Source of the DNA: Segatella copri | GTDB taxonomy: Bacteria; Bacteroidota; Bacteroidia; Bacteroidales; Bacteroidaceae | Assembly: GCF_015074785.1 (NCBI RefSeq) | Contig: NZ_CP042464.1 | Location: 2,167,001 to 2,231,000, forward strand | Direction: 5' to 3' | DNA: 64,000 bases | Part shown: piece by piece, positions 62,617 to 64,000 of the stretch | How the letters are laid out: every line of letters begins with the position of its first letter | How positions within the stretch are numbered: the first letter of the stretch is position 1 | Translations under genes and position numbers: made by a program | Notes under the pieces: model-generated | Database searches by the model: none | What the model was told of the DNA's origin: nothing | The model's input: only the letters and a program-made list of their open reading frames with translations

Positions 62617-62838
62617 AAATTACGTCCCGACGTAGCATGTAATACGTCACGACGCAGAGCCAGAGATGTCGGGACGCAGCAAAAGCTACGTCAGGACGTA
62701 ATTCAAAGCACATCGGGAAGTATCGGAAAGGGGATGTATGATGTTTCGCAACAAAATAACGAAACTGTAAGGCTCTTGCTACAGATACCTTACAAATCTC
62801 CGCTTATTCATACCTAAAAACTATGATTTTACTACTTT
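62617..62838 (+). repeat. Noncoding repeat, copy B (right edge of accessory island)
   Basis: Same orientation as copy A (48344-48502), longer by about 64 bp because it has extra ACGTC-nn-GACGT palindromes (62621, 62643, 62668 and 62687 regions). The shared part includes GATGTTTCGCAACAAAATA and GTAAGGCTCTTGCTAC. It lies upstream of ddh. The gap 62568-63003 holds this and the ddh promoter. Confidence 0.85.
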
Positions 62839-62896
62839 TTGCAACTTTTATGAGTTAAAATTCTATTAAAACGTCACGTATTTCAAGAAAAAGCTA

Positions 62897-62904
62897 TACT
62901 TTTG
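62897..62904 (+). promoter_or_regulatory. Promoter -7 element of ddh
   Basis: TACTTTTG at 62897-62904, about 100 bp before the ddh ATG; no TTG at the -33 place was found. Confidence 0.55.
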
Positions 62905-63003
62905 CAACCGGAAATAGAATAAAAAGCGGAAAACATATCCGTTGGATGACTAAACCGCAACAAATAAAAGAAATAAAAACAACAAAATAAAAGAAATAAG
63001 ACA

Positions 63004-63903
63004 ATGAAGAAATTTAGAGCAGCCGTAGTAGGATACGGCAACATCGGTAAGTTTACTGTTGAGGCACTCGAAGCAGCTCCTGACTTTGAGATTGCAGGTA
63101 TTGTACGTCGCCAGGGTGCCAAGGACAAACCAGCTGAGTTGGCAAACTATGAAGTAGTAGATGACATCACCAAGTTGAAGGATGTAGATGTTGCTATCCT
63201 CGCAACCCCTACCCGCTCTTGCCCTGAGTATGCAGAGAAGATCGTTGCCCTCGGTATCAACACCGTAGACAGCTTCGATATCCACACCAGCATCCTCGAC
63301 TATCGTACCAAGCAGATGGAGAACTGCAAGAAGGCTGGCAAGGTAAGCGTTATCTCTGCTGGTTGGGATCCAGGTTCTGATTCTATCGTACGCGTTCTGA
63401 TGGAAAGCCTTGCTCCTAAGGGCTTGACATATACCAACTTCGGTCCTGGTATGAGTATGGGTCACTCAGTTTGTGTTCGTGGCAAGAAGGGCGTAAAGGA
63501 AGCGCTCTCTGTAACCATCCCATTGGGTGAGGGTATCCACCGCCGTATGGTATACGTAGAGTTGGAAGAAGGTGCCAAGCTTGAGGATGTAACAGCCGAA
63601 ATCAAGGCAGATCCATACTTCGCTCACGATGAGACCCACGTATTTGCCGTAGCATCTGTAGATGATGTAAAGGATATGGGTCATGGTGTGAACCTCGTTC
63701 GCAAGGGTGTATCTGGCAAGACCCAGAACCAGCGTTTCGAATTCAACATGAGCATCAACAACCCAGCCGTCACCGCTCAGGTATTGGTTAACGTGGCTCG
63801 TGCTTCATTCCGTCTGCAGCCAGGTTGCTACACCATGCCAGAGATTCCAGTTATCGATATGTTGCCAGGAACCCGTGAGGAAATCGTTGCAACACTCGTA
63901 TAA
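63004..63903 (+). CDS. ddh: Meso-diaminopimelate dehydrogenase
   Basis: The 299-residue NADPH enzyme makes meso-diaminopimelate directly from tetrahydrodipicolinate and ammonia. It begins MKKFRAAVVGYGNIGKFTVE (Rossmann GYGNIG), has VRRQGAKDKP, DSFDIHTSI, SAGWDPGSDSIVRVL and GPGMSMGHS, typical of Ddh, and a C-terminal NPAVTAQVLVNVARASFRLQPG. The enzyme is complete, with a strong terminator. With dapL and dapF at 15.4-17.6 kb the organism carries both the aminotransferase and dehydrogenase routes; Ddh uses free ammonia and would work best when ammonium is plentiful. Confidence 0.97.
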   Translation: MKKFRAAVVGYGNIGKFTVEALEAAPDFEIAGIVRRQGAKDKPAELANYEVVDDITKLKDVDVAILATPTRSCPEYAEKIVALGINTVDSFDIHTSILDYRTKQMENCKKAGKVSVISAGWDPGSDSIVRVLMESLAPKGLTYTNFGPGMSMGHSVCVRGKKGVKEALSVTIPLGEGIHRRMVYVELEEGAKLEDVTAEIKADPYFAHDETHVFAVASVDDVKDMGHGVNLVRKGVSGKTQNQRFEFNMSINNPAVTAQVLVNVARASFRLQPGCYTMPEIPVIDMLPGTREEIVATLV

Positions 63904-63963
63904 TTGGGAGTGAAGAACGAAGAGTGAAGAGTGAAGAATTCACTTGCATCACTATAATAAAAC

Positions 63964-64000
63964 GGCTCGCAAGAAGTTTCGAATCCTTGCGAGCCTTTTT
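63964..64000 (+). terminator. Terminator of ddh
   Basis: GGCTCGCAAG (63964-63973) and CTTGCGAGCC (63986-63995) form a perfect 10-bp stem followed by T5 at the window edge. Confidence 0.9.

Overview
The window looks like a chromosomal segment of a gut Bacteroidales bacterium, most likely Prevotellaceae (Segatella/Prevotella copri-like). The pointers are the type IX secretion protein SprA, promoters of the Bacteroidota type (TTG, about 19-20 nt, then TAnnTTTG), a 'smalltalk' micro-protein gene, GSIII-type glutamine synthetase, and lipoproteins with short lipoboxes. The species call is inference; no rRNA or tRNA gene was seen.

Region by region. (1) 1-8.8 kb: a type I-C CRISPR-Cas locus on the minus strand, cas3(HD)-cas3(helicase)-cas5c-cas8c-cas7-cas4-cas1-cas2, then an inverted-repeat-rich leader and an array of 22 identical 32-nt repeats running off the left edge. 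Cas3 is split into two genes, and the segment that normally links HD nuclease and helicase is missing. (2) 8.9-13.1 kb: a defence-type neighbourhood, partly decayed: a 5'-truncated AlbA/Schlafen-type gene, an XRE-ImmA/IrrE regulator-protease with its own operator, a secreted SGNH hydrolase, an Abi_C-like C-terminal remnant and an intact AlbA/Schlafen-type gene with a tandem-repeat linker. (3) 13.2-19.9 kb: nitrogen assimilation and DAP/lysine synthesis (amtB, glnK; dapF, dapL, glnN). (4) 20.1-22.2 kb: a gene graveyard (KilA-N fragment, smalltalk, amidase fragment, doubly deleted azlC) ending in an intact azlD. (5) 22.5-36.8 kb: housekeeping genes (ZIP transporter, eno, thioredoxin lipoprotein, SIMPL protein, NhaC antiporter, rubrerythrin, secreted endonuclease I, mutY, MscS channel, PBP4, nadB). 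(6) 36.9-40.0 kb: an IS3-family element with intact 3-bp target duplication, 14 bp from a triple 33-bp-spaced operator that precedes an AAA/DUF4143 ATPase gene. (7) 40.1-48.3 kb: sprA and ruvA. (8) 48.5-62.6 kb: an accessory island flanked by two direct copies of a noncoding repeat (159 and about 222 bp). It holds a MITE-like element, a cysteine-peptidase-like lipoprotein pair, a mobilizable element (mobV, candidate oriT, primase, iteron-like octamers, SF3-type helicase, tyrosine integrase), an IS66 and an IS4 insertion, and a putative immunity pair. (9) 63.0 kb to the end: meso-diaminopimelate dehydrogenase ddh and its terminator.

How it fits together: Cas4-Cas1-Cas2 would add spacers, Cas5c would cut the precursor to crRNAs with an 11-nt 5' tag, and Cas5c-Cas8c-Cas7 would form Cascade and recruit Cas3, whose integrity is the open question. 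AmtB/GlnK/GlnN bring in and fix ammonium; DapL, DapF and Ddh provide two routes to meso-DAP for peptidoglycan and lysine. In the island, integrase and helicase-primase genes share a promoter-upstream box, which suggests coordinated control of excision and replication.
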